DNA of 64,000 bases from Myxococcus sp046520405 (GCA_046520405.1 JBKGHI010000005.1:27215-91214); one strand, 5' to 3'; numbered from the stretch's first letter, positions 17,538 through 27,669 are shown. The notes: a model not told the origin generated them from the sequence alone. Numbers and translations are program-made.

Positions 17538-20090
17538 ATGGCGCACCCGACCGAAGACAAGAACTTCCGCCTGCCGACCTCCATCCGTCCCCGCCGCTAC
17601 GCGGCCACCCTGACCCTGGACCTGGACGCGAAGTCCTTCTCCGGACAGCAGACGGTCGAGCTGGAGCTGACGGCGCCGTCGAACGAAATCATCCTGCACG
17701 GCATCGCGCTGGAGCTGAGCGACGTGACGTTCCGCGCCGGGGGCCAGGCCCGCAAGCCGGCCTCCATCCAGCCCGTGGCGGTGAGCGAGACGGTCGTGCT
17801 CCGCTTCGAGGAAGCGCTGCCCACGGGCGCCGCGTCGCTGGACGTCACGTGGACGGGGCGCTTCACCGAAGGGCTGCGCGGCCTGTACCAGGCGGGCAAG
17901 GTGGCGGCCACCCAGTTCGAGGCCGCCGACGCGCGCCGCCTCTTCCCTTGCTTCGACGAGCCCGCCTTCAAGGCGCGCTGGGCCCTCACCGTGCGCGTGC
18001 CGCCGGGGCTCACCGTGCTGGGCAACGGCCCGGTGGTGAAGGAGACGCAGGAGGGCAACCTGCGCGCGGTGACGTTCCAGGAGACGGAGGTGCTCAGCAG
18101 CTACCTCATCGCCCTGGTGGTGGGCCCGCTGGTGGGCACGGACGCGCAGGACGTGCAGGGCGTGCCGGTGCGCACGTGGGCGCTGCCGGAGAAGGCGCAC
18201 CTGACGCGCTTCGGCCAGGACGCGGCGCTGGCGGTGCTGCCCAAGCTCCAGGACTACTTCGGGCTGCCGTATGCCTTCACCAAGGTGGACCAGGTGGGCA
18301 TCCCCGACTTCGAGGCGGGCGCCATGGAGAACGCCGGCCTGATTACCTACCGCGAGGTGGCGCTGCTGCTGGACCCGGCCACCGCGCCGCTGTCGGTGAA
18401 GAAGCGCGTGGCGGAGGTGGTGACGCACGAGCTGGCGCACCAGTGGTTCGGCAACTGGGTCACCATGGTGTGGTGGGACGACCTGTGGCTCAACGAGGCC
18501 TTCGCCACGTGGATGGCCTTCAAGATCGTGGACCAGTGGCGCCCCGAGTGGCGCATGTGGCTGGACTTCGACGCGCACCGCGCCAGCGCGCTGCACCTGG
18601 ACGCGCTCAAGTCCACGCACCCCATCCACGGAGAGGTGCGCAACGCGGGCGAGGCCGGTGAGAGCTTCGACGCGATTACGTACGAGAAGGGCGGCGCGGT
18701 GCTGCGGATGATTGAGGGCTTCCTCGGAGAAGGGCCCTTCCGCGAGGGCATCCGCCAGTACATGCGCAAACACGCGCGCGCCAACGCGGTGAAGGAAGAC
18801 TTGTGGAACGCGCTGGGCGAGGCCGCGAAGCAGCCGGTGGAGGAGCTGGCCACGGCGTGGGTGGGCCAGAGCGGCTTCCCGCTGGTGACGGCGAAGCTGG
18901 ACGGGCGCGGGCTGACGCTGTCGCAGCGGCGCTTCTACTCCGAGCCCGGCGTGCAGAGCGGTGAGACGTGGCCGGTGCCGGTGGTGCTGCGCTACGAGGA
19001 CGCCACCGGCGTGCGCGAGCAGCGCGTGCTGCTGCGCGACGCGCAGGCCACGGTGAAGCTGGAGGGCGAGGGCGAGGTGAAGTGGCTGACGGCCAACGCG
19101 GGCTCCACCGGCTTCTACCGGGTGGCCTACGACAAGCAGGGCCTGGAGAAGCTGGCGGCGAACCTGAAGGCGCTCGCGCCCGCCGAGCGCATCTCCCTGC
19201 TGGCGGACCAGTGGGCGCTGGTGCGCGCGGGCCAGGCGACGGTGGCGGACCTGCTGGACCTGGCCGGCCGCTTCGGCGACGAGGAGGACGACTCCGTCCT
19301 GGACGAGCTGGTGGGCCGGCTGGCGTACATCGAGGGCCGCCTGACGGACGGCGAGGACCAGGTGCGCTTCCGCGCCTGGGTTGAGAAGCTGCTGGGCCCC
19401 GGGCTGAAGAAGCTGGGCTGGCAGCCGGTGCAGGGCGAGGCGGACCGGGTGCGGCTGCGGCGCGCGGCGCTGGTGCGCGCGGTGGGTGGCCTGGCGCGCG
19501 GCAAGGACGCGCTCGCCGAGGCCAGGCCCCGCGTGGAGCGCATGCTCAAGGGCGAGCGGGACGCGCTGGAGCCCAACCTGCTGGACGCCGCCGTGGGCAT
19601 GGTGGCGCGCGCGGGCGACGCGGCGCTCTTCGACACCATCCTCCAGAAGCTCCCGTCCGAGCCCGACCCGGCCACGCAGCGCCGCTACCTCCTGGCCCTC
19701 ACCGCCTTCGAGGCGCCGGAGCTCACCGAGCGCGCGCGCGGGCTGCTCTACACGGACACGGTGAAGACGCAGGACGTGTCCAGCTTCGTCGCCGGACTGC
19801 TGGGCAACCGCGTGGGCCGCGACGCGTGGTGGGCGCAGATGCGCACGCAGTGGAAGGACGTGGTGGCCCGCACCGGCGGCGCCCCCATGCTGCTGCGCCG
19901 CATCGTCGAGGCCATGGGCATGCTGCGAACGCGCGAGCACCTGGAGCAGATGCAGGCCCTGCTCAAGGCCCAGCCCATCCCCGAGGCCCAGCAGGCCACG
20001 GCGCAGACGCTGGAGCGGCTGTCACAGGACGTGGCGCTGCGTGAGCGCTGCACGCCCGAGGTGTCCGCGTGGCTGAAGCGCCAGCCGTGA
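17538..20090 (+). CDS. pepN: M1-family aminopeptidase
   Basis: An 850-residue zinc aminopeptidase that trims N-terminal residues from peptides in the cytoplasm. The order is an N-terminal beta-saddle, the catalytic thermolysin-like domain, then a helical ERAP1_C-type domain from about residue 530. The exopeptidase motif GAMEN is at 261-265 and the zinc site HELAH at 297-301, with the third ligand in LNEAF 18 residues later (Glu320). All expected catalytic features are present and the length is normal. The stop overlaps the GTG of the next gene (GTGA), so the two are coupled. Confidence 0.96.
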   Translation: MAHPTEDKNFRLPTSIRPRRYAATLTLDLDAKSFSGQQTVELELTAPSNEIILHGIALELSDVTFRAGGQARKPASIQPVAVSETVVLRFEEALPTGAASLDVTWTGRFTEGLRGLYQAGKVAATQFEAADARRLFPCFDEPAFKARWALTVRVPPGLTVLGNGPVVKETQEGNLRAVTFQETEVLSSYLIALVVGPLVGTDAQDVQGVPVRTWALPEKAHLTRFGQDAALAVLPKLQDYFGLPYAFTKVDQVGIPDFEAGAMENAGLITYREVALLLDPATAPLSVKKRVAEVVTHELAHQWFGNWVTMVWWDDLWLNEAFATWMAFKIVDQWRPEWRMWLDFDAHRASALHLDALKSTHPIHGEVRNAGEAGESFDAITYEKGGAVLRMIEGFLGEGPFREGIRQYMRKHARANAVKEDLWNALGEAAKQPVEELATAWVGQSGFPLVTAKLDGRGLTLSQRRFYSEPGVQSGETWPVPVVLRYEDATGVREQRVLLRDAQATVKLEGEGEVKWLTANAGSTGFYRVAYDKQGLEKLAANLKALAPAERISLLADQWALVRAGQATVADLLDLAGRFGDEEDDSVLDELVGRLAYIEGRLTDGEDQVRFRAWVEKLLGPGLKKLGWQPVQGEADRVRLRRAALVRAVGGLARGKDALAEARPRVERMLKGERDALEPNLLDAAVGMVARAGDAALFDTILQKLPSEPDPATQRRYLLALTAFEAPELTERARGLLYTDTVKTQDVSSFVAGLLGNRVGRDAWWAQMRTQWKDVVARTGGAPMLLRRIVEAMGMLRTREHLEQMQALLKAQPIPEAQQATAQTLERLSQDVALRERCTPEVSAWLKRQP

Positions 20091-21451
20091 AGACGACGCT
20101 GACGGAAGCGAGTCTCTCGGGTGTGCGGGAGGCCCTGCGGCAAGCCAACGCGGGGTTCGAGCGCGCCTACCCGGGGGACTCCCCCCAGCGGCAGCCGGTG
20201 CACGTGGTGTACGGCGGCGCGCACCTCTTCCGGGCGGAGACGGCCCGGAAGCTGGGCGGCATCGCGCTGAACACGCTCAAGGAGTACGCGCCGGACGCGC
20301 CCGTGCTGGCCCATGGCCTGGGGCTGCCGCAGCGCGGCCGCTTCGCCCAACGCGTCTACGCGCGCGTGGTGGCCAAGCTGGAGCGCGAGCCGGTGGAGGA
20401 TTTGCGCGTCGACTTCGAGGACGGCTACGGGCACCGCTCCGACGCGGAGGAGGACGGGCACGCCATGTCCACCGCGGAGGAGATGGCGCGCGGGCTGGCC
20501 CTGGAGCTGCTGCCGCCCTTCATCGGCATCCGGGTGAAGTCCTTCACCGAGGAGCTGTTCGACCGCGCCACGCGCACGTTGGACCTGTTCCTCACCACGC
20601 TGCTGGAGCGCTCGGGTGGGAAGCTGCCGCCCGGCTTCGTCGTCACGCTGCCCAAGGTGTCGCTGCCGGAGCAGGTGGCGGCGCTCGCCCGCGTCCTGGA
20701 GGTGCTGGAGACGCGGCACGGGCTGCCGGTGGGCGCGGTGGGCATCGAGCTGATGGTGGAGACGCCCCAGGCCCTCTTCGACCAGCAGGGCCGGCTGCAC
20801 CTGCCCACACTGGTGGCCGCGAGCGCGGGCCGCTGCACCAGCGTCCATCTGGGCGTGTACGACTACACCGCCGCGCTGGGCGTCAGCGCGCATGCCCAGA
20901 CGATGCTGCACCCGTCCTGCGACTTCCTGCGGGATTTGGCGCAGGTGTCGCTCGCGGGCACGGGCATCCGGCTGGCGGACGGCGCCACCAACGTCATGCC
21001 GGTGCCGCCGCACAAGGCGAAGCCGGACGAGCCGCTGCTGCCCACCGAGCGCCGGGAGAACATGGAGGCGGTGCACCGCGTTTGGCAGTTGTCCTACCGG
21101 CACATCCGCCACTCGCTGGAGCGAGGCTGGTACCAGGGTTGGGACTTGCACCCGGCCCAGCTCCCCGTGCGCTACGCGGCGGTGTATGCGTTCTTCCTGG
21201 AGGGATTGGACGCGGCCTCGCGCAGGCTGAGGGCCTTCATGGAGAAGGCCGCGCAGGCCACGCTGGTGGGAGACGTCTTCGACGACGCGGCCACCGGTCA
21301 GGGGCTGCTCAACTTCTTCCTGCGCGGGCTGAGCTGCGGCGCGCTCACCCAGGACGAGGTGCTGGCCGCGGGCCTCACGCTGGAGGAGCTGCGCAGCCGC
21401 TCCTTCCGGGACATCGTCGCGTCACGCCGCGGCCGGACCGCTTCCGGCTAG
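20087..21451 (+). CDS. Aldolase/citrate-lyase-like protein (HpcH/HpaI-type, DUF6986-like)
   Basis: A 454-residue TIM-barrel protein related to citrate lyase beta and malate-synthase-like aldolases. Landmarks are DLRVDFEDGYG (acidic metal site), GFVVTLPKVSLPEQ, VGIELMVETPQAL (the conserved Glu) and SVHLGVYDYTAALG. The C-terminal ~110 residues are helical, as in the DUF6986 group. It probably cleaves or condenses a C-C bond using a CoA ester or keto acid, but the substrate is unknown. The GTG at 20087 is chosen because it overlaps the aminopeptidase stop. An in-frame GTG at 20069 is the alternative. Confidence 0.8.
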   Translation: MKTTLTEASLSGVREALRQANAGFERAYPGDSPQRQPVHVVYGGAHLFRAETARKLGGIALNTLKEYAPDAPVLAHGLGLPQRGRFAQRVYARVVAKLEREPVEDLRVDFEDGYGHRSDAEEDGHAMSTAEEMARGLALELLPPFIGIRVKSFTEELFDRATRTLDLFLTTLLERSGGKLPPGFVVTLPKVSLPEQVAALARVLEVLETRHGLPVGAVGIELMVETPQALFDQQGRLHLPTLVAASAGRCTSVHLGVYDYTAALGVSAHAQTMLHPSCDFLRDLAQVSLAGTGIRLADGATNVMPVPPHKAKPDEPLLPTERRENMEAVHRVWQLSYRHIRHSLERGWYQGWDLHPAQLPVRYAAVYAFFLEGLDAASRRLRAFMEKAAQATLVGDVFDDAATGQGLLNFFLRGLSCGALTQDEVLAAGLTLEELRSRSFRDIVASRRGRTASG

Positions 21452-21472
21452 GGCACGGCTCCGGGGTTCGCC

Positions 21473-22752
21473 ATGCGGCGTCTCGCGCTCCTGCTGTGCC
21501 TCACCTCCGCCTGTGCCGGACCGTCCGTGACGACGGTCCGGCCGGGGCCTCCCGTGTCCCAACCTCCGGTCCCCCCGGAACCGCCGCCCGCGCAGCCTGT
21601 CCCGACTGGCCCGTTCGCGCGCGAGCTGGCGCCGCTGCCCAAGCAGCGCGTGACGTCCAAGGAGGGCATCTTCACGGCCGAGGTCGAAGCCGTGGCGGCG
21701 CCCAAGCTGACGCGGCACGAAGGCTCCACGCGGCTGGAGATTCCCCTGGGCACGGAGGCGCCGCTGAGCTGCTTCGTGTACGAGCGCCCCATCGACGCGG
21801 CGGGCGCGGTGCTCGCGGTGGCGAAGGCGGTGCAAGGCCACAAGGGTGTCACCGTGCGGAGCCTGATGCCCACGGACGTCCGGTGGTCTCAGGGGCGCCG
21901 GTGATGTTCGTGGACGTCGATTATGAAGTAGCCACGTCCGGAGATGGCGTAAGCGCGGGCCGATTGAAGCTGATGGTGCGCGCGAGCCCCGAGCTGCCTC
22001 TGCTCTGCGCCCATGACGAGCCCGGCTACGCGCGCACCTTCCAGCGCATCACCACGGACCTGGCCTCCACGCTCCAGGTGCCGGGCAAACCCCGGGCGCC
22101 CGCGCCGCTCGCGGAACTCCGCGTACTGAAGCTGGATGGCCGGCTCGCGGGCTTTGACTGGCGCACCGGGCGGAGCCTGGACGGGGGCGCGCAGCGCACG
22201 GAGGTCTCCACGAGCCTGCTGCTGCCAGGGGCCTCGAATGGCCCTCGCGCGGAGGACCGCACCGTCACCACCGTGACGGATGACAAGGGCGAGCTGCTGG
22301 AGCAGCGCCACGCCCACGCGGATAACGGAAACCTCACGCTCCAGGTGACGCTGCGGCGCGAGCGGCCCGCCAAGCCCCCACGTGAGACGCCCGTCATCAC
22401 GTACCGGTATGAGGGACGACAGGGCACACGGCCGCTGAAGGGAACGTTCACCACGCGGACAGGAATCGCCACCGAGGCGATGGTCCGCACCGGCGTGCGT
22501 GAAGGACTGCTCACGGGCAAAGCGCCTGAGGTGCGCTTCGAGCTCTACCGTCCGGCGGAGTTGCCCTCCGCGCCCACGGAGGTGGTGCTGCGTCGGACGC
22601 CCGCCGCCGGGCCACGAGCCCTGACCATCACCACGGGGACGGCCACCGAGGAGGCCCGGGCCGACGCGAGCGGCGCATTGGAGTGGACCAAGCGCATCCT
22701 CCCTGAGGGCCAGCTCACGTCCGAGCTCATCCACGCCGCCCCGACGCCCTGA
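21473..22752 (+). pseudogene. Hypothetical lipoprotein, interrupted by one frameshift
   Basis: I do not recognise the family. The frame from 21473 encodes a signal peptide with lipobox TSAC, a Pro-rich spacer and a domain with RLEIPLGTEAPLSCFVYE. It stops at 21904 just after VRWSQG. From the GGGG run at 21892-21895, another frame continues with APVMFVDVDYEVATSGD and runs smoothly to 22752. One added G joins the two as WSQGAPVMFVDVDYE. The full protein would be about 426 residues, exported and lipid-anchored, with a beta-rich body. It follows the aldolase gene by 21 bases. Confidence 0.72.
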
Positions 22753-22885
22753 GCGAAACGGTCCCTCACAGAGGAGTCGCCCACCTCCCGGCTCATCCAC
22801 GATGTCCCGATGCCGTGAGCTCCATACAGGAGCAGGCCGGGCCCGTGCGCATCCAGTCCGGACCACCGCATCGCGCACCCTGATG

Positions 22886-22916
22886 AAACGGGAGGCGGTG
22901 CTCCCACGCCTCCCGT
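22886..22916 (-). terminator. Terminator of the DUF2804 gene
   Basis: A 10-bp perfect stem ACGGGAGGCG / CGCCTCCCGT with a 9-nt loop. On the minus strand a short T run follows. It lies 36 bases beyond the stop of the gene ending at 22952. The rest of the 22753-22951 gap holds nothing else I can support. Confidence 0.55.
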
Positions 22917-22951
22917 GCATGGCCCGGCGCGACACCACCGGGCCCGTCACC

Positions 22952-24019
22952 TCACCACAGCATGTCCTGGTCCTCGGTGACGCCGGGGACGTTGTTCAGC
23001 TCCAGCGTGCGGCTTCCCAGGCGCACCGTGCCGTTGAAGAAGCCCACCGGCTGCGCGAAGTGGCTCACCACGAGGCGCAGGTTCCGCTCCTCGCGGTGCA
23101 CGTGGAACGGCTGGACGCGCAGGTCCACCGCGCCATCCACCGTCACCAGCCGCCACGGCGCCATCAGGTCCTTCGTGTCGTATTCGAAGCGGGCACGCGC
23201 CAGCGGGTACAGCTTGTCCCCCAGCCACAGCGCATTCTCGTTGGCGTCCGAGTTGCCCTCGTTGAAGCCCTCCACGAGGTTGATGCCCACTGGCGTGCCG
23301 TCCGCCAGCCGCCCCGCCGCGAAGGCCCAGCGCCAGGCGGTGTGCCGCGCCAGGTAGCCCTGCGTGTAGTCCATGCCGCCCACGCCGCCGTCCAGCCGGA
23401 AGCGCTTGCCGCCCGCCTCCAGGCTGCCGAAGGTGAGCAGGCCGTTGCTCTTCATGGTGACGTTCACCAGCCCGTCACCCTCCACCGGCGCCACCACCGT
23501 GAGCGCGGGAGGCCCGCCGGCCACCATCAAGTCGCCTTCCCACTGGAAGGACTGGAGGCTCCCGGTGCGCAGCCGGCTGACGTCCACCGCCACGCGGTAG
23601 CGCTCGTCGTCCTCGCCGCGCTGCACCGACAGCCGTCCGCCCAGCGTGCGGAAGGAGGCCTTGAGGCCCTGTCCCGGCTTGTCCCCCAACTCCACCATGG
23701 GGCCGGGCGCGCCGAGGAAGCTCACGTCACACAGCGGCTTGCGCTCGCGCAAATCCAGGGCCACCGCGAAGGCGCTCGACGTGTAGCCCAGGTCCACCAC
23801 CGCGAAGAGCGCGGCGACCTCCGGCGTGGCGGCGAAGGTGTAGTGCCAGCGCTTGCGCTTGAGCAGGCGGGTGGTGCGGCCCGGGGCCCACTGCCCTTGC
23901 AGGCGGGGGAGGTCCACCTCCTGCAGCTCACCCTGGTAGGTACCGAATCGGGGCTCCCCCCCGGAGGTGGCCACGGAGGCTGGCGCGGGGGGAAACAAGG
24001 CATCTCGCTCTGGCTTCAT
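22952..24019 (-). CDS. DUF2804 family protein
   Basis: A 355-residue cytoplasmic protein with the features of DUF2804. These are an early EVDLPRLQGQWAP segment, the LLKRKRWHYTF stretch, the central GGVGGMDYTQGYLARHTAWRW block and VEGFNEGNSDANENALW. The family is predicted to be a two-domain beta-sandwich related to lipocalin-like hydroxysteroid or carotenoid hydratase folds. No activity can be assigned. It stands alone on the minus strand, with a terminator hairpin behind it and a 127-base gap before the ABC operon. Confidence 0.85.
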   Translation of the reverse strand: MKPERDALFPPAPASVATSGGEPRFGTYQGELQEVDLPRLQGQWAPGRTTRLLKRKRWHYTFAATPEVAALFAVVDLGYTSSAFAVALDLRERKPLCDVSFLGAPGPMVELGDKPGQGLKASFRTLGGRLSVQRGEDDERYRVAVDVSRLRTGSLQSFQWEGDLMVAGGPPALTVVAPVEGDGLVNVTMKSNGLLTFGSLEAGGKRFRLDGGVGGMDYTQGYLARHTAWRWAFAAGRLADGTPVGINLVEGFNEGNSDANENALWLGDKLYPLARARFEYDTKDLMAPWRLVTVDGAVDLRVQPFHVHREERNLRLVVSHFAQPVGFFNGTVRLGSRTLELNNVPGVTEDQDMLW

Positions 24020-24146
24020 CTGGCCCCAGTGGAAGGCAAAGACGCGTGGCTGTCATGTCAGGCCACCGCCCAAGTGCCACCCGACGACAGTGACACCTGG
24101 AAGGTTGTGCGGAGCGTAACGCAACAACGGCGCGCCAGGGAGCCCG

Positions 24147-25319
24147 TCAGCTCCGGCCGAAGACGATGCGCTCGTGGCTCAACAGACGGCTGGTGACCGC
24201 CAGCGACAGCACGGTGACGACGAGGCTCGACGCGGCGGCGATGAGGTAGGGCAACGCCCCCATCGGCTCGCCGCGCATCACCTCACCCGCCAGCACCTCC
24301 TGGCCCAGCACCGGCACCGCGAACATCCACATCTTCGGCTGGAGCGGCGACAGCGCCAGCACCATGCCCGGCATCATGGGCACCACCATCAGGAGCGACA
24401 GGTACGTCTGCGCTTCCTTGAAGGAGCGTGCATAGGTGGACACCCACAACTGCACGGCCGACACGGCCAGGGCCAGCGGCAGCACCGCGGCGGCCATGCC
24501 CAGGGCGGCGGGCGCGTCGAAGCGGGCCTTCACGCCCAGGTCCTCCAGCGGCACGCGCCGCACCACCAGCAGGTAGGCCACCAGGGTAATCAGCACCGCC
24601 GCGATGGCCATCGCCACGGTGGCCAGCCACTTGCCCGTCACCACCGCGCTCCGGGGCGCCGGGTTGAGCAGCAGGGGCTCCAGCGAGCCGCGCTCACGCT
24701 CCCCCGCCATGGCGTCGCTGGCCACCTGCATGCCACCCGCGAAGGCCGCGATGACCAGGAAGAGCGGCACCATGTTGAGCAGCCCCGCCGCGGTGCGCTC
24801 CGGCGTGGACAGGTCCGCCTCCTGCACCCGGACGGGGATGGCCAGGTCCGGCGACACGCCGCGCGCGTAGAGGCGCTGATTGCCCAGGAGGTGCGCGTAC
24901 GCCTCCAACAGCCTCCGCGCGCGCAGCACCGACTGGCGCGCGGACTGGCGCGAGCTGTCCACCACGAGCTGCACCTCGGCGGTGCGCCCGGCGTTGTACG
25001 ACTCGGCATAGTCGTCCGGCACCACCAGCACCGCGTCCAGCGAGCCCGCCCGGATGCGGGCCTCGTAGTCCTCCGGCGCCGCTTCCAACTGCGCCCCGTA
25101 GCGCTCCAGGAAGGCCATCAGGCTGGGGGCGTGCTCGCGCCCCACCACCGGCAGCGCCAGCGGCCGGTCCTGGCGGTACCAGGAGGCCAGCATGTTGAAC
25201 ATCACCATGAACACGACGGGGCCAATCAGCGGCCACGCCAGCGAGGTGAGCACCGAGCGCCGGTCGCGCAGGTGGTCCTTCAGCTCCTTGCGGAAGACGG
25301 AGAAGGACAGCCCGCTCAT
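24147..25319 (-). CDS. natB: ABC-2 type permease, NatB-like
   Basis: A 390-residue membrane protein, the export channel of the ABC transporter whose ATPase is encoded just upstream. One membrane helix lies near residues 22-45. A periplasmic domain of about 130 residues follows (with VVDSSRQSARQSVLRARR), then five to six helices in the C-terminal half. This is the NatB/ABC-2 plan, and NatAB exports sodium in Bacillus. The signature AGGMQVASDAMAGERERGSLEPLL is typical. The start codon overlaps the ATPase stop (ATGA). The substrate here is not proven to be sodium. Confidence 0.85.
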   Translation of the reverse strand: MSGLSFSVFRKELKDHLRDRRSVLTSLAWPLIGPVVFMVMFNMLASWYRQDRPLALPVVGREHAPSLMAFLERYGAQLEAAPEDYEARIRAGSLDAVLVVPDDYAESYNAGRTAEVQLVVDSSRQSARQSVLRARRLLEAYAHLLGNQRLYARGVSPDLAIPVRVQEADLSTPERTAAGLLNMVPLFLVIAAFAGGMQVASDAMAGERERGSLEPLLLNPAPRSAVVTGKWLATVAMAIAAVLITLVAYLLVVRRVPLEDLGVKARFDAPAALGMAAAVLPLALAVSAVQLWVSTYARSFKEAQTYLSLLMVVPMMPGMVLALSPLQPKMWMFAVPVLGQEVLAGEVMRGEPMGALPYLIAAASSLVVTVLSLAVTSRLLSHERIVFGRS

Positions 25320-26053
25320 TGCATCAACCCCTGGTCCGTGCCGATGGTGGCCACGAAGGCCTCCTCCAGGCTGTCCTTGCCGGTGCTCGCGCGCAGCGCG
25401 TCCGGCGTGCCGTCCGCCACCACCCGCCCGTGCGCCACCACCACGATGCGGTCACACAACGCCGCCACCTCCTGCATCACGTGGCTGGAGAACACCACGC
25501 AGCGGCCCTCGTCCTTCAGCCGCCGCAGCAGGGTGCGCACGGCGCGGGTGCTCATGACGTCCAGCCCGTTGGTGGGCTCGTCCAGCAGCACGTTGCGAGG
25601 CCCGTGCACCAGCGCGCGCGCCATGGCCACCTTCACGCGCTGGCCCTGGCTGAAGCCCTCCGTGCGGCGGTCGGCGATGTCCCGCATGTCCAGCAGGTCC
25701 AGCAGCTCGTCCACGCGCTTGTCCAACGCGGCGCCGGACAGGCCATGCAGCTCGCCGTAGTAGCGCGCGTGCTCGCGGGCGGTGAGGCGCGGGTAGAGGC
25801 CGCGCGCGTCCGGCAGCACGCCCAGCGCCCGCCGGGCCTCCTCGGGCCGCTGCACCACGTCCACGCCGTCCACCAGCGCGGTGCCCCGGTCCGGGCGCAC
25901 CAGCGTGTAGAGCATGCGCATCGTCGTCGTCTTGCCGGCGCCATTGGGCCCCAGCAGGCCGGTGATGACGCCGTCCTCCGCCGTGAAGGACACGTCCTCC
26001 ACGGCCGTCACCTTCTTGCCGAAGCGCTTGTGCAGGTTCCTGGCTTCAATCAT
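25316..26053 (-). CDS. natA: ABC transporter ATPase, NatA-like
   Basis: A 245-residue ATPase subunit. Walker A GPNGAGKTT is near residue 37, the signature FSQGQRVKVAMARAL near 140 and Walker B NVLLDEPTNGLD near 160. The H-loop lies in VVFSSHVMQEV. The signature has SQGQ instead of the usual SGGQ, which is common in NatA-like exporters. The start at 26053 (MIEARNLHKRFG) has GAGGA ten bases upstream. It sits 13 bases after the lipoprotein hydrolase gene and overlaps the permease gene, so the three form one transcript. Confidence 0.92.
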   Translation of the reverse strand: MIEARNLHKRFGKKVTAVEDVSFTAEDGVITGLLGPNGAGKTTTMRMLYTLVRPDRGTALVDGVDVVQRPEEARRALGVLPDARGLYPRLTAREHARYYGELHGLSGAALDKRVDELLDLLDMRDIADRRTEGFSQGQRVKVAMARALVHGPRNVLLDEPTNGLDVMSTRAVRTLLRRLKDEGRCVVFSSHVMQEVAALCDRIVVVAHGRVVADGTPDALRASTGKDSLEEAFVATIGTDQGLMQ

Positions 26054-26066
26054 GTCGCGCGTTTCC

Positions 26067-27584
26067 TCAGGGGACCGGGCCGGCGAAGGAGGTGAAGAAG
26101 GGAGGACGGGCGAGCTTGTCGCCGCACGTGGACGACAGCCCATCCACGCTCCCTCGCGTCAGCAGGTCGTGCATCAGCGTGCGCGCGCAGTCCGCGCCCA
26201 CCGTGTTGTGGCCCGTGCCGGGCACCACCACGTGCAGGCTGTTGGACAGCGTGCGCTTCGCCTCCTCCGCCCACGCGGGAGGCGTCACCGGGTCCAGCTC
26301 GCCCGACAGCAGCAGCGTGGGCACCGACGACGTCACCGGCTCGCGGTAGCCCGGGGGCAGCGTCGCCTTCGGCCACTCCGAGCAGATGGAGATGACATCC
26401 CGGCCCATGGCCGGACCGAACCAGGTGCCCTGCGCTTCGCGCACCACCGCCGCCTCGTCGTAGAAGGGCGCGTCCTCCGCGCACACGACGGCGAAGTACA
26501 GGCCGTGGCTCACCGTGCGCCCCAGGTTCTCCGTCAGACCCACGCTGAGCGCGACGAAGGGGGACCAGTCTCCCTGCGTGGCCCGGTCCAGCATCAGCGG
26601 CACCAGCGAGGACATCTCCGGGCTGTAGAGCTGCGAGAAGAGCTGCGACATGAAGGTGCGGCGAGAGAAGACGACGTCCTCCACCACGCCGGTGCGCGGG
26701 TGCGCCACCTGGGCGCGCGCGGGCTCGGCCTCCAGCGTCTTCAGCAACGCCTCCGTGCGGGCCCGCAGGTCCGGGTAGGCCTTGGCGCAGGCGGCGTCCG
26801 ACTCGCAGTTGGTCAGCAGCCGGTCCAACGCCTGCTGCGCGTCGCGAGGCGCGTACAGCGGCAGATACAGCCCCATGGGCGCCACGCCATCCAGGATGGC
26901 GGTCCGCACGCGCTCCGGGTGCTGCCGCATGTACACCAGCGCCGCGCGCGTGCCGTAGGACACGCCCCAGAGGTTGAGCTTCTCGTAGCCCAGCGCCTCG
27001 CGGACCTCGTCCAGGTCATCCATGGCGTTGGGCGTGGTGTAGTGGCGCACGTCCGCGTCCCAGCCCGCGCGGCACTTGCGCAGCTCCTCCGCCGCCTTGC
27101 CTTCCTCCAACTGCACGGACAGCTTGTCGTCCGGCGAGTCCGGCTTGCAGTTCAGCGGGTTCGAATCCCCCGTGCCCCGCTGGTCCACCAGCACGATGTC
27201 CCGCTTGCGGCGGATGCGCTCCACCGCCATCAACACCTGCGTGGCGCGCGACGCCGCCTGCCCCGGTCCACCCGCCAGCAGCACCAGCGGGTCAGGCTGC
27301 GGCTGCGCCGCCAGGGCCGGCACCACCACCACCCGAAGGGGAATCTTGCGGCCCGTGCGAGCAGCCCGGTCCTCGAAGACCTCGTACGTTCCACACTGGG
27401 CCTGCGTGGCCAGACCCTCCAGCCGGCAGGGCTTCAGCGACAACGTTCGCCGCTCGGCCGGGTCCTGCCCGCTCTTCGAGCAGGAGACCGATGCCGCGGC
27501 CAGCAGGCCCAGGGCCAGCAACGCGCGCCAGGGAGGAAGATGAGCGGAGATGTGTGCACGAGCCCCGGACAAGAGCGCCTCCAT
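26067..27584 (-). CDS. Alpha/beta hydrolase lipoprotein (tripeptidyl aminopeptidase-like)
   Basis: A 505-residue exported hydrolase. The N-terminal ~35 residues are a signal with lipobox SVSC. The catalytic Ser is in GVSYGTR near residue 210, the acid in SGELDPVTPP near 430 and the His in GTGHN near 457. The Cys-containing TAP-like C-terminal segment is present. This places it with secreted proline-iminopeptidase or tripeptidyl-aminopeptidase enzymes of the SlpD/SlpE type. It is the first gene of the NatAB operon, which may mean that its substrate or product is exported by the transporter. No ribosome site precedes the ATG at 27584. Confidence 0.88.
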   Translation of the reverse strand: MEALLSGARAHISAHLPPWRALLALGLLAAASVSCSKSGQDPAERRTLSLKPCRLEGLATQAQCGTYEVFEDRAARTGRKIPLRVVVVPALAAQPQPDPLVLLAGGPGQAASRATQVLMAVERIRRKRDIVLVDQRGTGDSNPLNCKPDSPDDKLSVQLEEGKAAEELRKCRAGWDADVRHYTTPNAMDDLDEVREALGYEKLNLWGVSYGTRAALVYMRQHPERVRTAILDGVAPMGLYLPLYAPRDAQQALDRLLTNCESDAACAKAYPDLRARTEALLKTLEAEPARAQVAHPRTGVVEDVVFSRRTFMSQLFSQLYSPEMSSLVPLMLDRATQGDWSPFVALSVGLTENLGRTVSHGLYFAVVCAEDAPFYDEAAVVREAQGTWFGPAMGRDVISICSEWPKATLPPGYREPVTSSVPTLLLSGELDPVTPPAWAEEAKRTLSNSLHVVVPGTGHNTVGADCARTLMHDLLTRGSVDGLSSTCGDKLARPPFFTSFAGPVP

Positions 27585-27669
27585 CTGGGTACAGGAGGCA
27601 CCTCACATACCACCTCCACGGTGCCCGGATTGAATCCCGCGCGTAAAAGGCACGTCCGGTGATACGCCC

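Noticed and set aside
16971..19940. Very long open frame antisense to the M1 aminopeptidase gene
   Set aside because: Its product is Arg/His/Leu-rich without any domain. It is the usual third-position GC shadow of a strongly coding gene on the other strand.
27157..27171. GGTTCGAATCCCC, like a tRNA T-arm
   Set aside because: It lies inside the lipoprotein hydrolase gene, in the RGTGDSNPLN region. No acceptor or anticodon stem can be built around it.
24147..27584. A resistance or self-immunity export cassette
   Set aside because: The NatAB-like exporter and the hydrolase lie in ordinary chromosomal context, with no biosynthetic genes nearby. Nothing shows the substrate is an antibiotic.
25914..27662. 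Long open frame antisense to natA and the hydrolase gene
   Set aside because: It has a low-complexity composition and no start signal, while the opposite strand has intact catalytic motifs.
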